Shown: positions 8,626-17,766 of the stretch, piece by piece
Layout of the letters: each line of letters starts with the position of its first letter
Position numbering within the stretch: position 1 is the first letter of the stretch
From: Nocardioides flavus (ex Wang et al. 2016)
GTDB lineage: Bacteria > Actinomycetota > Actinomycetes > Propionibacteriales > Nocardioidaceae
DNA: 59,743 nt
Reading direction: 5' to 3'
Assembly (NCBI RefSeq): GCF_014653115.1
Contig: NZ_BNAD01000017.1
Location: 1-59,743, forward strand
Position numbers and translations under genes: made by a program
Notes under the pieces: model-generated
What the model saw: only the letters and a program-made list of their open reading frames with translations
The model's database searches: none
What the model was told of the DNA's origin: nothing

Positions 8626-9279
8626 ATGCGCACCACGATCTTCGGCGGCCACGGCAAGGTGGCCCTCCTGCTCGCTCCCCTGCTCGTCGAGGCCGGCCAC
8701 GAGGTCCGGTCCGTGATCCGCAACCCGGACCACGTCGCCGACGTCGAGGCGACCGGCGCCACCGCGGTGGTCTCGTCCGTCGAGGACGCCGACCTCGCCG
8801 ACCTCACCGACCTGCTGCGCGGCTCGGACGCGGTCGTGTGGTCCGCCGGTGCCGGCGGCGGCGACCCCAAGCGCACCGACGCGGTCGACCGGGACGCCGC
8901 GATCCGCTCGATGGACGCAGCAGTCGCGGCCGGGGTCGCCCGCTACGTCATGGTGTCCTTCTCCGGCGCGTCGACCGACCACCTGGTGGCGGAGGACGAC
9001 CCGTTCCGGCGCTACCAGGACGCCAAGATCGCGGCCGACGAGCACCTGCGCGGCACCGACCTCGGCTGGACGATCCTCGGACCCGGTGCGCTGACCACCG
9101 AGCCCTCCGACGGCAAGGTCAACCCTGCGGCCACCTCGCGCGACGGTGACGAGTCCCCGCGCGAGCTCGTGGCCCAGGTCGCCGCGGCCGTGCTCGCCGA
9201 CGAGCGTGCCGCGCGGCGGACCCTCGTCTTCGGCAAGGGCGACGTCCCGATCGCCGACTGGCTCGGCTCGCTGGGCTGA
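8626..9279 (+). CDS. NAD(P)-binding protein, atypical SDR (NmrA/SDR_a5-like)
   Basis: 217 residues. The Rossmann start is F-G-G-H-G-K-V-A-L, fitting the G-x-x-G-x-x-A dinucleotide motif of atypical SDRs. Also visible are the acidic V-x-x-V-E-D-A strand end, V-V-W-S-A-G-A-G-G, and Y-V-M-V-S-F-S-G-A, where the catalytic tyrosine/lysine pair is not obvious (R-Y-Q-D-A-K-I-A-A-D-E matches Y-x-x-x-K). Probably an oxidoreductase or redox-sensing protein; substrate unknown. Confidence 0.8.
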   Translation: MRTTIFGGHGKVALLLAPLLVEAGHEVRSVIRNPDHVADVEATGATAVVSSVEDADLADLTDLLRGSDAVVWSAGAGGGDPKRTDAVDRDAAIRSMDAAVAAGVARYVMVSFSGASTDHLVAEDDPFRRYQDAKIAADEHLRGTDLGWTILGPGALTTEPSDGKVNPAATSRDGDESPRELVAQVAAAVLADERAARRTLVFGKGDVPIADWLGSLG

Positions 9280-9304
9280 GCCCGCGCGGTCCGGCCCCAC
9301 ACGA

Positions 9305-9493
9305 TCACCGGACCGACCGCCGTGGCCGTACGGTCGCGAGACGGTGCAGCAGCGCGTCCCGGCGCGCCGCGCGCACCTCGCCCAGCTTGACCTCGCACGC
9401 CCAGCAGCGGTCGGTCGCGACGCAGCAGCCGGCGTCGCGTACTTCCGCCTCGAGCTGGTCGGCGTGGGCGCTCCTGCTCACGACGCTCCTCAT
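9305..9493 (-). CDS. Small cysteine-containing protein, unknown
   Basis: 62 residues from ATG 9493, chosen over an upstream GTG because GGGGAGGA sits about 4 bases before it. Four cysteines cluster in the middle: C-C, then five residues, C-W-A-C. The C-terminus is very basic (R-A-A-R-R-D, then R-P-R-R-S-V-R). The cluster could bind a metal, but no known family is recognised. Convergent with the SDR gene. Confidence 0.4.
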   Translation of the reverse strand: MRSVVSRSAHADQLEAEVRDAGCCVATDRCWACEVKLGEVRAARRDALLHRLATVRPRRSVR

Positions 9494-9612
9494 GCTTTCC
9501 TCCCCGGCACCGACCACCTCGTCGCCGCCTGTCCCGAGTGTGACGGCACGGTGCGACAGCCGGCATCGGTATTACCACGCATGTCTGGACCGGTGGGCGG
9601 CTGCGGCGGGAC

Positions 9613-10461
9613 TCAGGCGCGCCGGAGGTCGACCTCGCCGACGATGCGGGTCACCGCGTCGCCCGACACCCACACCTGTGCGCCGACCGACTCGAGGCGT
9701 ACGCGCCCTTCCCGTCCGATGACGCTGCCCTGGCGCGACGTGTACGCCGGCGGCAGCGCGCCCGTGCCGATGAGCCACTGGGCGAGCCCCGCGTTGGCCG
9801 ACCCGGTGACCGGGTCCTCCATGAACTCCCGTCCGTCGGCGAAGAACGCGCGCACCTCCACGTCGGCGCCCAGCCCGGCGGCGGTGGCGGCGTCCCAGCG
9901 GCCGAGGACCGTCACCTTGAGGTCGGTGAAGGCGGCGATGTCGGGCTCCACGGCCAGGACTGACTCGGCCGAGCCCAGGTCGACGCCGACCCAGCCGGGA
10001 CCGTTGTCGATCCAGGCCATGTCCTCGACCGCGGAGTCGGTGACGCCCAGCGCCCGCACGATGCGGACGCGCAGCTCGGCGTCGACGGGGCCCGAGCGCC
10101 GCAGCGGCGGCGCGGCGAACCCGAGCCCGGGTGAGCGGCGTACGTCGACCAGGCCGGCACCGCACTCCTGCACGACCCGTTCGCCCCCGGGCACTCCCCC
10201 GGCCTCGAGCCAGGCGTGCGCGCTGCCGATGGTCGGGTGCCCGGCGAAGGGCAGCTCGCCGGTGGTGGTCCAGATGCGGACGCGGTAGTCGGCCGCCGGG
10301 TCCGTCGGCGCGGACAGGAACGTCGTCTCGGAGAGGTTGGTCCAGCGCGCGAAGCGGGCCATCTGCTCGTCGGTCAGCCCGTCGGCGTCGTGGACGACCG
10401 CGAGCGGGTTGCCGAGCCACGGCTCGGCGCTGAAGACGTCGACCTGTCGGAAGGGCAGCAC
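9613..10461 (-). CDS. PhzF family isomerase/epimerase-like protein
   Basis: 282 residues from GTG 10461; this start puts the family's catalytic glutamate at residue 45 (L-S-E-T-T-F-L), as in PhzF. A TTG 12 bases upstream is possible. Other family features are F-R-Q-V-D-V-F near the N-terminus, G-N-P-L-A-V, P-F-A-G-H-P-T-I-G-S-A-H and the late D-P-V-T-G-S-A-N. PhzF isomerises a phenazine precursor derived from chorismate, but most homologues have unknown substrates. It follows aroQ directly, and no phenazine genes are seen. Confidence 0.88.
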   Translation of the reverse strand: MLPFRQVDVFSAEPWLGNPLAVVHDADGLTDEQMARFARWTNLSETTFLSAPTDPAADYRVRIWTTTGELPFAGHPTIGSAHAWLEAGGVPGGERVVQECGAGLVDVRRSPGLGFAAPPLRRSGPVDAELRVRIVRALGVTDSAVEDMAWIDNGPGWVGVDLGSAESVLAVEPDIAAFTDLKVTVLGRWDAATAAGLGADVEVRAFFADGREFMEDPVTGSANAGLAQWLIGTGALPPAYTSRQGSVIGREGRVRLESVGAQVWVSGDAVTRIVGEVDLRRA

Positions 10462-10473
10462 GTGACGATCCAA

Positions 10474-10914
10474 TCAGGGTCGCGCGAGGAGCTCCAGCGC
10501 CTGGCGGTAGCCGTCGATCCCCCGCCCTGCGATCGTCGCCACCGCGTGCGGCTCGACGACGGAGGTGTGGCGGAACTCCTCGGCGCGCTGCTTCGGGTCC
10601 GAGATGTGCACCTCGACCAGCGGCGCGGTGAGCTGGGCGCACGCGTCCCACAGGGCGAGCGAGTAGTGCGTCCAGGCGCCGGCGTTGAGGACGACGGCGA
10701 TGCCGTCGTCTGCCGCGGTGTTGAGCCAGTCGAGCAGGTCGCCCTCGTGGTTGGTCTGGCGCACCTCGACCGCGAGCCCGAGGTCGTGCCCCCACTCGAC
10801 GCACCGGTGGGCGAGCTCGGCGTGGGTGGTCGAGCCGTAGATCTCCGGCTGGCGACGCCCGAGCCGCCCGAGGTTGGGGCCGTTGAGGACGAGGACCCGG
10901 GTTCCGCCAGTCAT
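10474..10914 (-). CDS. aroQ: 3-dehydroquinate dehydratase, type II
   Basis: 146 residues, typical for the dodecameric type II enzyme. Active-site signatures: N-G-P-N-L-x-x-L-G-R-R-Q-P-E-I-Y-G with its arginine and tyrosine, N-A-G-A-W-T-H-Y-S with the asparagine and histidine, and E-V-H-I-S-D. Converts 3-dehydroquinate to 3-dehydroshikimate, step 3 of the shikimate pathway. The ATG overlaps the DUF402 stop (ATGA), so it is coupled to the gene before it. Confidence 0.95.
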   Translation of the reverse strand: MTGGTRVLVLNGPNLGRLGRRQPEIYGSTTHAELAHRCVEWGHDLGLAVEVRQTNHEGDLLDWLNTAADDGIAVVLNAGAWTHYSLALWDACAQLTAPLVEVHISDPKQRAEEFRHTSVVEPHAVATIAGRGIDGYRQALELLARP

Positions 10915-11720
10915 GACGGCAGCGTAGTGGCGCGGGCGGCCCGCACCTCGTCGCTGTCCGGGAGCGCCGGTACCGACCAGTCGGCGGGAGGCCGCCACCG
11001 CGTCCATTCCTCGTCGAGCGGCCAGTCAGCGCCTGCGACCAGCTCCTCCCGTGCCCACTCGGCCGCCGCCCGGACCTCGTCCGCCAGCTCGCGGGAGTAG
11101 CGACCGCAGTCGACGGACGCCTCGAGCTCGTCGGCGTCCTTGAGCCACAGCTCGCCGTCGGGGTCGCGCCACAGGTCGAGCACGAGGTCACGGGTCGCGG
11201 TCTCGGCGCCCCGCCGTCGGTGGGGCAGCTCGAGGTTGACGTAGTGGCCGGCGAAGGTCCCGTCGTCCTCCCAGAAGAGCCACACCGACCATGGACGTCC
11301 GGCCGGGGCGATGCGGAGGATCCCGCTGCCACGCCAGCGACCGACAGCCGTACGGGCCTGCGCGACGAACCGCTCGGCCAGCGGGATCTCCCGGAGCTGG
11401 CGACCGTCCGCGGGCACCCAGGTGACGACCTCGGTGTCCTCCGCGAGCCAGACCACGAGGCCGCGCTCGTCGTCGCGGACCACCCGTACGGGCTCGAGCC
11501 GCGGTCCGTAGCGCCACAGCAGCACGTCACCGTGCCCGAGGAAGGGAGCCGTGCCGTCGGGGCGCCACCCGTCGTCGGCACCGACCGAACGCTGCGCCTC
11601 CAGCACCTCGAGGTCGACCGGTCTGGCCGACGCCGCTCCCGCGAGCCGGGTCATCGTGCCCCCGGAGTCGCTGACGGTCGTCTCGCTGACAGTCGTGTCG
11701 TCCCCCGAAGCCTCAGTCAC
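10911..11720 (-). CDS. DUF402 domain protein inside the aro operon
   Basis: About 269 residues from GTG 11720, which overlaps the aroB stop (GTGA); an ATG at 11654 is an alternative. A DUF402-type core is seen: G-D-V-L-L-W-R-Y-G, V-V-W-L-A-E-D-T-E, then W-S-V-W-L-F-W-E-D-D-G-T-F-A-G-H-Y-V-N-L-E and D-L-V-L-D-L-W-R-D-P-D-G-E-L-W-L-K-D-A-D-E-L. Some DUF402 proteins (FomD-like) hydrolyse nucleoside diphosphates or nucleotidyl esters with metal. Substrate here unknown. It overlaps aroB upstream and aroQ downstream, so its output is tied to shikimate synthesis. Confidence 0.8.
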   Translation of the reverse strand: MTEASGDDTTVSETTVSDSGGTMTRLAGAASARPVDLEVLEAQRSVGADDGWRPDGTAPFLGHGDVLLWRYGPRLEPVRVVRDDERGLVVWLAEDTEVVTWVPADGRQLREIPLAERFVAQARTAVGRWRGSGILRIAPAGRPWSVWLFWEDDGTFAGHYVNLELPHRRRGAETATRDLVLDLWRDPDGELWLKDADELEASVDCGRYSRELADEVRAAAEWAREELVAGADWPLDEEWTRWRPPADWSVPALPDSDEVRAARATTLPS

Positions 11721-12841
11721 CCGGCGGAGGCTACCGCGGCGAACGCCGCGCGCAGGTCGTCCTCGCCCGGGCCCGCGAGGATCCGCGGCGTGGCGAGGGC
11801 GTCGAGCACCACGAACCGCAGCTGCGAGCCGCGGGCCTTCTTGTCGACCTTCATCGCCGCGTGCAGGTCCTCGAACGACGCACCTCCCATCGACTCCGCG
11901 TCGTACGCCGTGGGCAGCCCGACGCGCGACAGCGCCGACCGGTGCCGCTCCACGAGTGCCGGGTCGAGCGAGCCGGCCCGGGCCGCCAGCTCGGCGACGA
12001 AGACGCACCCGATCGCGACGGCCTCGCCGTGGCGGACGGTGTAGTCGCTGGTGCGCTCGATCGCGTGGGCGAGGGTGTGGCCGTAGTTGAGGACCTCGCG
12101 GCCGGGGTGCCCGCCGACACCGCCGGTCTCCCTGAGGTCGTCGACGACCACGTCGACCTTGACCCGGATCGCGCGCTCGACGAGCTCGCGCAGCTCCGGG
12201 GAGTCGTGGGTCAGCGCGGCGGGGTCGCTGCGCTCGACGACCTCGAGGATCGTCGGGTCGGCGATGAAGCCGCACTTCACGACCTCGCCCAGTCCGGCGA
12301 CGAGCTCGGCGCGGGGCAGCGAGGCGAGGAGCGACAGGTCGCACAGCACGCCGGCCGGCTCGTGGAAGGACCCGACGAGGTTCTTCCCGGCACCGGTGTT
12401 GATGCCGGTCTTGCCACCGACGGCGGCGTCCACCATCGCCAGCAGCGTGGTCGGCACGTGCACCACCCGTACGCCGCGCAGCCAGGTCGCGGCCACGAAC
12501 CCGCCCAGGTCGGTGGTCGCTCCCCCGCCGATGGTCACGACCGCGTCGGACCGGGTGAAGCCGGCCTCGCCGAGTGCCTCCCAACAGTCGGCGGCGACGG
12601 GTGCGGTCTTGGCCCGCTCGCCGTCGGGCAGGCCGAGGGCGAGCACGTCGTAGTGCTCGACGAGGGCGTCGACGATCGGGTCGGCCAGCTCGCCCAGCGA
12701 CCCGGCGTACAGCACGGCCACACGCTCCACCGACTCGCCGAGCAGCGCCGGCAGCCGGTCGGTCAGCCCGTGGCCGACGACCACGTCGTAGGGGGACGTC
12801 CCGCGGACGGGCAGGACGGTGGCCGGGCGGGGGGCGCTCAC
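11717..12841 (-). CDS. aroB: 3-dehydroquinate synthase
   Basis: 374 residues from GTG 12841, which overlaps the aroK stop. NAD-dependent enzyme cyclising DAHP to 3-dehydroquinate. Seen: G-G-G-A-T-T-D-L-G-G-F-V-A-A-T, P-T-T-L-L-A-M-V-D-A-A-V-G-G-K-T-G-I-N, G-L-G-E-V-V-K-C-G (metal/catalytic) and N-Y-G-H-T-L-A-H-A-I-E and R-H-G-E-A-V-A-I-G (zinc ligands). Complete. Confidence 0.97.
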   Translation of the reverse strand: MSAPRPATVLPVRGTSPYDVVVGHGLTDRLPALLGESVERVAVLYAGSLGELADPIVDALVEHYDVLALGLPDGERAKTAPVAADCWEALGEAGFTRSDAVVTIGGGATTDLGGFVAATWLRGVRVVHVPTTLLAMVDAAVGGKTGINTGAGKNLVGSFHEPAGVLCDLSLLASLPRAELVAGLGEVVKCGFIADPTILEVVERSDPAALTHDSPELRELVERAIRVKVDVVVDDLRETGGVGGHPGREVLNYGHTLAHAIERTSDYTVRHGEAVAIGCVFVAELAARAGSLDPALVERHRSALSRVGLPTAYDAESMGGASFEDLHAAMKVDKKARGSQLRFVVLDALATPRILAGPGEDDLRAAFAAVASAG

Positions 12842-13338
12842 CGCAGCAGCTCCTGGATGTCCGCTGCCACCTCGAGCGGCAGCCGGCCGTCGGTCTCGAC
12901 GACGTGGGTCGCGACCGACTCGTAGACCGGGGTGCGCTCGTCGAGCAGCGCTTTGATCCGCGACCGGACGTTGCCCAGCAGCAGCGGGCGCCCGACACCG
13001 AGGCCCACTCGCTTGACCGCGTCGGAGAGCCCCACCCGCAGGAACACGACAGGCACGTCAGCGAGCAGCTCGCGCGTCGCGGAGCGCAGCACGGCGCCGC
13101 CGCCGAGGGCGAGGACGCCGTCGTGCTCGGCGAGCGCCGCGGCGACGGCAGCGGCCTCGAGGTCACGGAAGTGCTCCTCGCCGGACTCCACGAAGATGTC
13201 GGAGATCTCGCGACCGGTGCTCGCCTCGATGTCGGCGTCGGTGTCACGCACCGGCACGCCCCACGCCTCGCCGAGCAGGCCGGCCACGGTCGTCTTGCCG
13301 GCGCCCATCGGGCCGACCAGCACCACGCGGGGCGCCAT
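12838..13338 (-). CDS. aroK: Shikimate kinase
   Basis: 166 residues from ATG 13338, 13 bases after aroC. P-loop G-P-M-G-A-G-K-T-T, D-T-D (shikimate and Mg binding), G-R-E-I-S-D-I-F, L-G-G-G-A-V-L, and the lid arginine R-P-L-L. Phosphorylates shikimate at O3 with ATP. GTGA overlap with aroB indicates translational coupling. Confidence 0.96.
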   Translation of the reverse strand: MAPRVVLVGPMGAGKTTVAGLLGEAWGVPVRDTDADIEASTGREISDIFVESGEEHFRDLEAAAVAAALAEHDGVLALGGGAVLRSATRELLADVPVVFLRVGLSDAVKRVGLGVGRPLLLGNVRSRIKALLDERTPVYESVATHVVETDGRLPLEVAADIQELLR

Positions 13339-13351
13339 CAGCGGTGCCCCG

Positions 13352-14530
13352 TCATCGGTGTCGCAGGGTGTCGAGGTAGGCCTCGGCGTTGCGCCGCGTC
13401 TCCTGCATGGAGTCACCGCCGAACTTCTCCACCACCGCGTCCGCCAGCACGAGGGCGACCATCGCCTCGGCGACGATCCCGGCCGCGGGGACGGCACACA
13501 CGTCGGAACGCTGGTGGTGGGCGACCGTGGCCTCACCGGTCGCCACGTCGACGGTGCGCAGCGCCTTGGGGACGGTCGCGATCGGCTTCATCGCCGCGCG
13601 CACGCGCAGCACTTCCCCGGTCGACATGCCGCCCTCGGTGCCGCCGGAGCGACCCGACGTGCGCCGCAGGCCCTCGTCGGTGGGCACGATCTCGTCGTGC
13701 GCCTGCGAGCCGGGGGTGTCGGCGAGCTCGAAGCCGTCACCGACCTCGACGCCCTTGATCGCCTGGATGCCCATCAGCGCTCCGGCCAGCCGGGCGTCGA
13801 GGCGACGGTCCCAGTGGACGTGCGAGCCCAGGCCCGGCGGCAGGCCGTGCACGACGACCTCGACGACCCCGCCGAGGGTGTCGCCGTCCTTGTGCGCACG
13901 GTCGATCCGCTCGACGATCGCCCGGCTGGCCTCGGGGTCGAGCACCCGCACCGGGTCCTCGTCGAGGCGCTGGAGGTCGTCGATGGTCGGCACCGAGCCG
14001 GCGGGGGCCTTCACGCCGCCGATGGAGACGACGTGGGACACGATGGTGGCGCCGACGGCCTGCTCGAGGAAGTTGGACGCCACCCGGCCGAGCGCCACGC
14101 GGGCCGCGGTCTCGCGGGCGGAGGCGCGCTCGAGGATCGGCCTGGCCTCGTCGAAGGCGTACTTCTGCATGCCGACGAGGTCGGCGTGGCCGGGACGGGG
14201 CCGCGTGAGCGGGGCGTTGCGGGCCAGCGCCTCGAGCTCGACCGGGTCCACGGGGTCGGCCGACATGACCTTCTCCCACTTGGGCCACTCGGTGTTGCCG
14301 ACCTCGATCGCGACCGGGCCACCCTGGGTCTCGCCGTGGCGGACGCCGCCGAGCACGCGGACCTGGTCGGCCTCGAACTTCATCCGCGCGCCGCGGCCGT
14401 GGCCGAGCCGGCGCCGGGCCAGCGAGTCGGCGAGGTCGTCGGTCGTGACGCGGACGTGGGCGGGCAGCCCCTCGAGGATCGCCACCAGCGAGGGACCGTG
14501 GGACTCGCCTGCTGTGAGCCATCGGAGCAT
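13352..14530 (-). CDS. aroC: Chorismate synthase
   Basis: 392 residues. Family signatures: [10 protein letters not shown] near the start, [10 protein letters not shown], and [14 protein letters not shown]. Converts EPSP to chorismate with reduced FMN as cofactor, the last step of the pathway. The gene follows the prepilin peptidase-like gene by 12 bases. Note that aroA (EPSP synthase) and the DAHP synthase gene are not in this window. Confidence 0.97.
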   Translation of the reverse strand: MLRWLTAGESHGPSLVAILEGLPAHVRVTTDDLADSLARRRLGHGRGARMKFEADQVRVLGGVRHGETQGGPVAIEVGNTEWPKWEKVMSADPVDPVELEALARNAPLTRPRPGHADLVGMQKYAFDEARPILERASARETAARVALGRVASNFLEQAVGATIVSHVVSIGGVKAPAGSVPTIDDLQRLDEDPVRVLDPEASRAIVERIDRAHKDGDTLGGVVEVVVHGLPPGLGSHVHWDRRLDARLAGALMGIQAIKGVEVGDGFELADTPGSQAHDEIVPTDEGLRRTSGRSGGTEGGMSTGEVLRVRAAMKPIATVPKALRTVDVATGEATVAHHQRSDVCAVPAAGIVAEAMVALVLADAVVEKFGGDSMQETRRNAEAYLDTLRHR

Positions 14531-14542
14531 GGGAGGAGTCTC

Positions 14543-15280
14543 TCAGCCCCAGACCCGGCCGGCGATCGCAGTCCCCCAGACGAGACCCACGAGGGCACCA
14601 CCGACCATGAACGGCCCGAAGGGGAACGACCTCTTGAGCAGGCTCCGGTCGCGGCGCGCGACGATCACCGCCAGCGCCGGGACCGCGAAGAGGAGGAAGC
14701 CCGCCCACAGGCCGACGGCCAGCTCTCCCCAGCCCGCCCAGCCGAGCACCAGGCCGACCGGGGCCGCGAGCCGGACGTCGCCGAAGCCCATGCCGGCCGA
14801 GCGGACGAACCACAGCACCCAGAAGAACGAGCGCGCCACGACCATCGCCACCAGCGCCCGGACGAGTGCCTCACGCTGGTCGGTCGCCAGCCCGACCACG
14901 CCCACCACGAGGATCGCGGCGAGCGTCGCGGGGACCACGATCACCCGCGGCAGCAGCCGGGTGTGCCAGTCGATCACCGACAGCGCGACGGCGACCGGGA
15001 CCAGCGGCACCAGCCACAGCAGGGGCCAGCCGAGCCCGGTGGCCGCGCCGAGGAGCCCGCCCGCCACCGCCGACGCGAGGGCGCTGCGCAGACCCAGCCC
15101 GGGCCGGGCGGCGATCACGGCGTACGCCGTCTTGGGCGGCTCGTCGTCGGGGACGTCGCTCGCCGTCTGGGCGGGCTCGGGGACCCGCGCGACCAGCCGG
15201 GGCACCAGGAGACCGCCGAGGCCGGCGAGCAGCGCCGCGACGAGGGCGGCGGTCAGGGATTCGTCCACGGCAGCATTCAA
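14543..15280 (-). CDS. Prepilin peptidase-like A24 membrane protease
   Basis: 245 residues, about seven hydrophobic segments. The two catalytic aspartates of type IV prepilin peptidases are present: D-W-H-T-R-L-L-P and G-M-G-F-G-D-V-R-L. The N-terminal methylase domain with paired C-x-x-C motifs found in full-length PilD is absent, as in TadV/CpaA and many actinobacterial forms. It would cleave leaders of pilin-like proteins at the membrane. No pilus genes are in the window. ATGA overlap with aroE places it firmly in the aro operon. Confidence 0.88.
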   Translation of the reverse strand: MNAAVDESLTAALVAALLAGLGGLLVPRLVARVPEPAQTASDVPDDEPPKTAYAVIAARPGLGLRSALASAVAGGLLGAATGLGWPLLWLVPLVPVAVALSVIDWHTRLLPRVIVVPATLAAILVVGVVGLATDQREALVRALVAMVVARSFFWVLWFVRSAGMGFGDVRLAAPVGLVLGWAGWGELAVGLWAGFLLFAVPALAVIVARRDRSLLKRSFPFGPFMVGGALVGLVWGTAIAGRVWG

Positions 15281-16119
15281 GCCGTCGCGCGGTCCGCAAG
15301 GGCGCGTTCGCCGGCATCGCGCATCACGTCGAGGGGGGCCGGACTCCCGGTGAACAGCTCGACCTGGAGCGCCGCCTGGTGGACGAGGAGGTCGAGCCCG
15401 CCGACGAGCGTACGGCCGGTGTCGAGGGCGGAGGCCGCCAGCGGCGTCGGCCAGGGGTCGTACAGCACCTCGAAGACCACCGGCACCGCCGCGCAGCGCT
15501 CGACCAGGGCCGTCGTCTGCGCCGAGGCGGGCACTGTCGAGACCACGACGTCGGCGCGGACCCCGTCGGTGGCGTCCAGCGCCGAGGTCCGTACGTCCAC
15601 CCCCGCCGGGTGCGCCCGCAGCGCGGCGACGGTCTCCCCCGCCCGCGACTCGTCACGCACCAGGAGCTCGACCGACCGGACGCCGAGGTCGGCCAACGCC
15701 AGCCCGACGGAGGTCGCCGTCGCGCCGCCGCCGAGGACGACCGCGGAGCCCAGTGGGGCGGACGTACGCTCCCGGATCGCGGCAGCCGCCCCGGGAAGGT
15801 CGGTGTTGTCGCCGACGCGGGAGCCGTCGTCCTCCAGGACGAGCGTGTTGACCGCGCCCGCCAGCCGGGCCCGGTCGGTGAGGCGGTCGCTGTGCCGATC
15901 GAGCTGCGCCAGCGCCTCACGCTTGAGCGGCATCGTCAACGACAGTCCGCGCCACTCCGGCCCGAGCCCGGACATGAATGCCTCCAGCCCTCCCGACGGC
16001 ACGCGGTGCGCGTCGTACGTCCAGCCGAGCCCGAGCTCGGCGTAGGCCGCGCGGTGCAGCACCGGCGACAGCGAGTGGGCGATCGGGTCGCCCAGCACGC
16101 CGCAGCGCCGGTTCAGCAC
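15277..16119 (-). CDS. aroE: Shikimate dehydrogenase
   Basis: 280 residues. Shikimate-binding H-S-L-S-P-V-L-H, catalytic lysine in L-T-M-P-L-K-R-E-A-L, A-V-N-T-L, catalytic aspartate in G-D-N-T-D-L-P-G, and the Rossmann loop L-G-G-G-A-T-A-T-S. Reduces 3-dehydroshikimate with NADPH. Overlaps mltG by 7 bases upstream. Confidence 0.95.
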   Translation of the reverse strand: MLNRRCGVLGDPIAHSLSPVLHRAAYAELGLGWTYDAHRVPSGGLEAFMSGLGPEWRGLSLTMPLKREALAQLDRHSDRLTDRARLAGAVNTLVLEDDGSRVGDNTDLPGAAAAIRERTSAPLGSAVVLGGGATATSVGLALADLGVRSVELLVRDESRAGETVAALRAHPAGVDVRTSALDATDGVRADVVVSTVPASAQTTALVERCAAVPVVFEVLYDPWPTPLAASALDTGRTLVGGLDLLVHQAALQVELFTGSPAPLDVMRDAGERALADRATA

Positions 16120-17291
16120 CGGTCCGAGGTCTCGCAGTAGGCCTTGTACTCGTCGCGGCCGACCAGGAAGTCGTCGTAGTCCTCGTAGAACTTCGTCTCG
16201 CCCGTCTCCAGGTTGACCGTGACGTAGTAGTACCAGGGCCCCTCAGCCGGGTTGGCTGCTGCCTCGATGGCGTCGTCGCCGGGAGCCTCGATCGGCGTCG
16301 GGGGCAGACCGGCGTTGAGGCGCGTGTTGTAGGGCGTGTCCTCGGCGAGCTGCTCGGGGGTCAGCTCCGTCGAGCCGGGCGACAGTCCGAGCCCGTAGGC
16401 GATCGAGGCGTCGATGCCGAGGGTGCCGTTGGTGCCGCCCTTGTCGCCGGGGCCGTCGAGGCGGTTGTAGATGACGCGCGCGATCTTGGGCATGTCGTCG
16501 CCGCGGCCCTCGGCCTCGATGAGCGAGGCGATGATCATCAGCTCACCGGGCGTCTTGCCGAGCTCGGCGGCCTTCTCCTCCAGCCCGGCCTCGTCGGCCG
16601 CCTGGCGCCAGCGGTCGACCATCATCCTGAGGATCCGCACCGGCTTCATGCCCGGCTTGACCTCGTAGGTCGCGGGGAACAGGTATCCCTCGGCGTTGCC
16701 CTCGGCGTAGTCGGGCAGGCCGATCCGGTCGGGCTGCTGGAGCGCCCGGTTCCACGCCTGCGCGGGGAAGTCGGTGTTCTCGGCCAGCGTCGCGACGATC
16801 TCGGTGACCCTGAGGCCCTCGGGAACGGTCACGGTCGGGAATCCGATGAGGTTGTCGGGGTCGATGAGGACCTCGAGCGCGTCGGCGGCGCGCATCTCCT
16901 TCTGAAGCTCGTAGGCGCCGACCTGGATGCCGTCCGAGTCGGGCTCGCCCGCGGCGGCGTCGATGAAGGCCTGCACGGACAGCGTGACGCCCTCCGCCTT
17001 GAGGTTGCGCCCGATCTGGGCGACGGTGTCGCCCTCGTTGACGGTGAACTCCACCGAGCCGGTGCCCGGGCCGGGGTAGTCCTCCGGGCCCTGGAACTGG
17101 TCGGCGACCCACGAGACGCCCTGCGTCAGCGCGACGTAGAAGCCGCCGAGCAGCACGACGAGCGCGACCAGGACGGCGACGCAGCCCTTGAGGCCGCGGC
17201 CCTTGCGCCGCCTGCCTCCCGGGACGTACTCGTAGTCCTCGTCCCTCAGGTCGTCCCCGAGCTCGTCCGTGTGGACCTCGCGCTCACTCAT
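16113..17291 (-). CDS. mltG: Endolytic murein transglycosylase MltG (YceG-like)
   Basis: 392 residues: about 33 cytoplasmic residues rich in charge, one transmembrane helix (roughly 36-57), then the extracytoplasmic YceG domain. Family motifs E-G-Y-L-F-P-A-T-Y and A-S-L-I-E-A-E-G-R (catalytic glutamate) are seen, with [10 protein letters not shown] and [14 protein letters not shown] further on. It cuts nascent glycan strands and so sets peptidoglycan chain length. Overlaps ruvX (4 bases) and aroE. Confidence 0.95.
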   Translation of the reverse strand: MSEREVHTDELGDDLRDEDYEYVPGGRRRKGRGLKGCVAVLVALVVLLGGFYVALTQGVSWVADQFQGPEDYPGPGTGSVEFTVNEGDTVAQIGRNLKAEGVTLSVQAFIDAAAGEPDSDGIQVGAYELQKEMRAADALEVLIDPDNLIGFPTVTVPEGLRVTEIVATLAENTDFPAQAWNRALQQPDRIGLPDYAEGNAEGYLFPATYEVKPGMKPVRILRMMVDRWRQAADEAGLEEKAAELGKTPGELMIIASLIEAEGRGDDMPKIARVIYNRLDGPGDKGGTNGTLGIDASIAYGLGLSPGSTELTPEQLAEDTPYNTRLNAGLPPTPIEAPGDDAIEAAANPAEGPWYYYVTVNLETGETKFYEDYDDFLVGRDEYKAYCETSDRC

Positions 17292-17764
17292 GTGTCTCCA
17301 TCACCTGTCTCGGTCACCTCGACGACCTCTCCGGGTGCCTGCCCGCTGGACCGCTCGGTGTCGAGCGCGGTCTGCAGGATCAGCACTGCGGCGGCCTGGT
17401 CCACCACGGCCCGCCGCTTGGCCCCGCGCCGTCCCTGATCGCGCAGGATCGACTCGGCCGACACCGTGGTCAGTCGTTCATCACACAGTCTGACGGGTAC
17501 GGGGGCAACCCGGCGAGCCAGCCGCGCCGCGAGGGCCCGCGCCTTCTCCGCGGCGGGCCCCTCCGAGCCGTTGAGGGAGCGCGGCAGGCCGACCACCACC
17601 TCGACCGCCTCGAGCTCGGCCGCGAGCTGCGCGATGCGGCGTACGTCGCCCTTGCCCGTGCGCACGGTCTCGACCGGGGTCGCCAGGAAGCCGGTCGGGT
17701 CGCTGCTCGCGACACCGATCCGGGCGTCCCCCGGGTCGATGCCGAGCCGCACTCCGAACCGCAT
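17288..17764 (-). CDS. ruvX: RuvX/YqgF family putative pre-16S rRNA nuclease (Holliday-junction resolvase-like)
   Basis: 158 residues from ATG 17764, two bases after alaS. RNase H-like fold motifs: [31 protein letters not shown], and the late D-Q-A-A-A-V-L-I-L. In E. coli YqgF matures the 5' end of 16S rRNA; in mycobacteria RuvX has junction-resolving activity, so the role may be dual. Conserved alaS-ruvX-mltG-aroE order. Confidence 0.93.
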   Translation of the reverse strand: MRFGVRLGIDPGDARIGVASSDPTGFLATPVETVRTGKGDVRRIAQLAAELEAVEVVVGLPRSLNGSEGPAAEKARALAARLARRVAPVPVRLCDERLTTVSAESILRDQGRRGAKRRAVVDQAAAVLILQTALDTERSSGQAPGEVVEVTETGDGDT

Positions 17765-17766
17765 GC

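Noticed and set aside
12932..16045. Very long open frame on the plus strand antisense to aroK, aroC, the prepilin peptidase and aroE
   Set aside because: Low-complexity R/A/G/P translation with no domain; a typical shadow in very GC-rich DNA, while the minus-strand genes carry full catalytic motifs.
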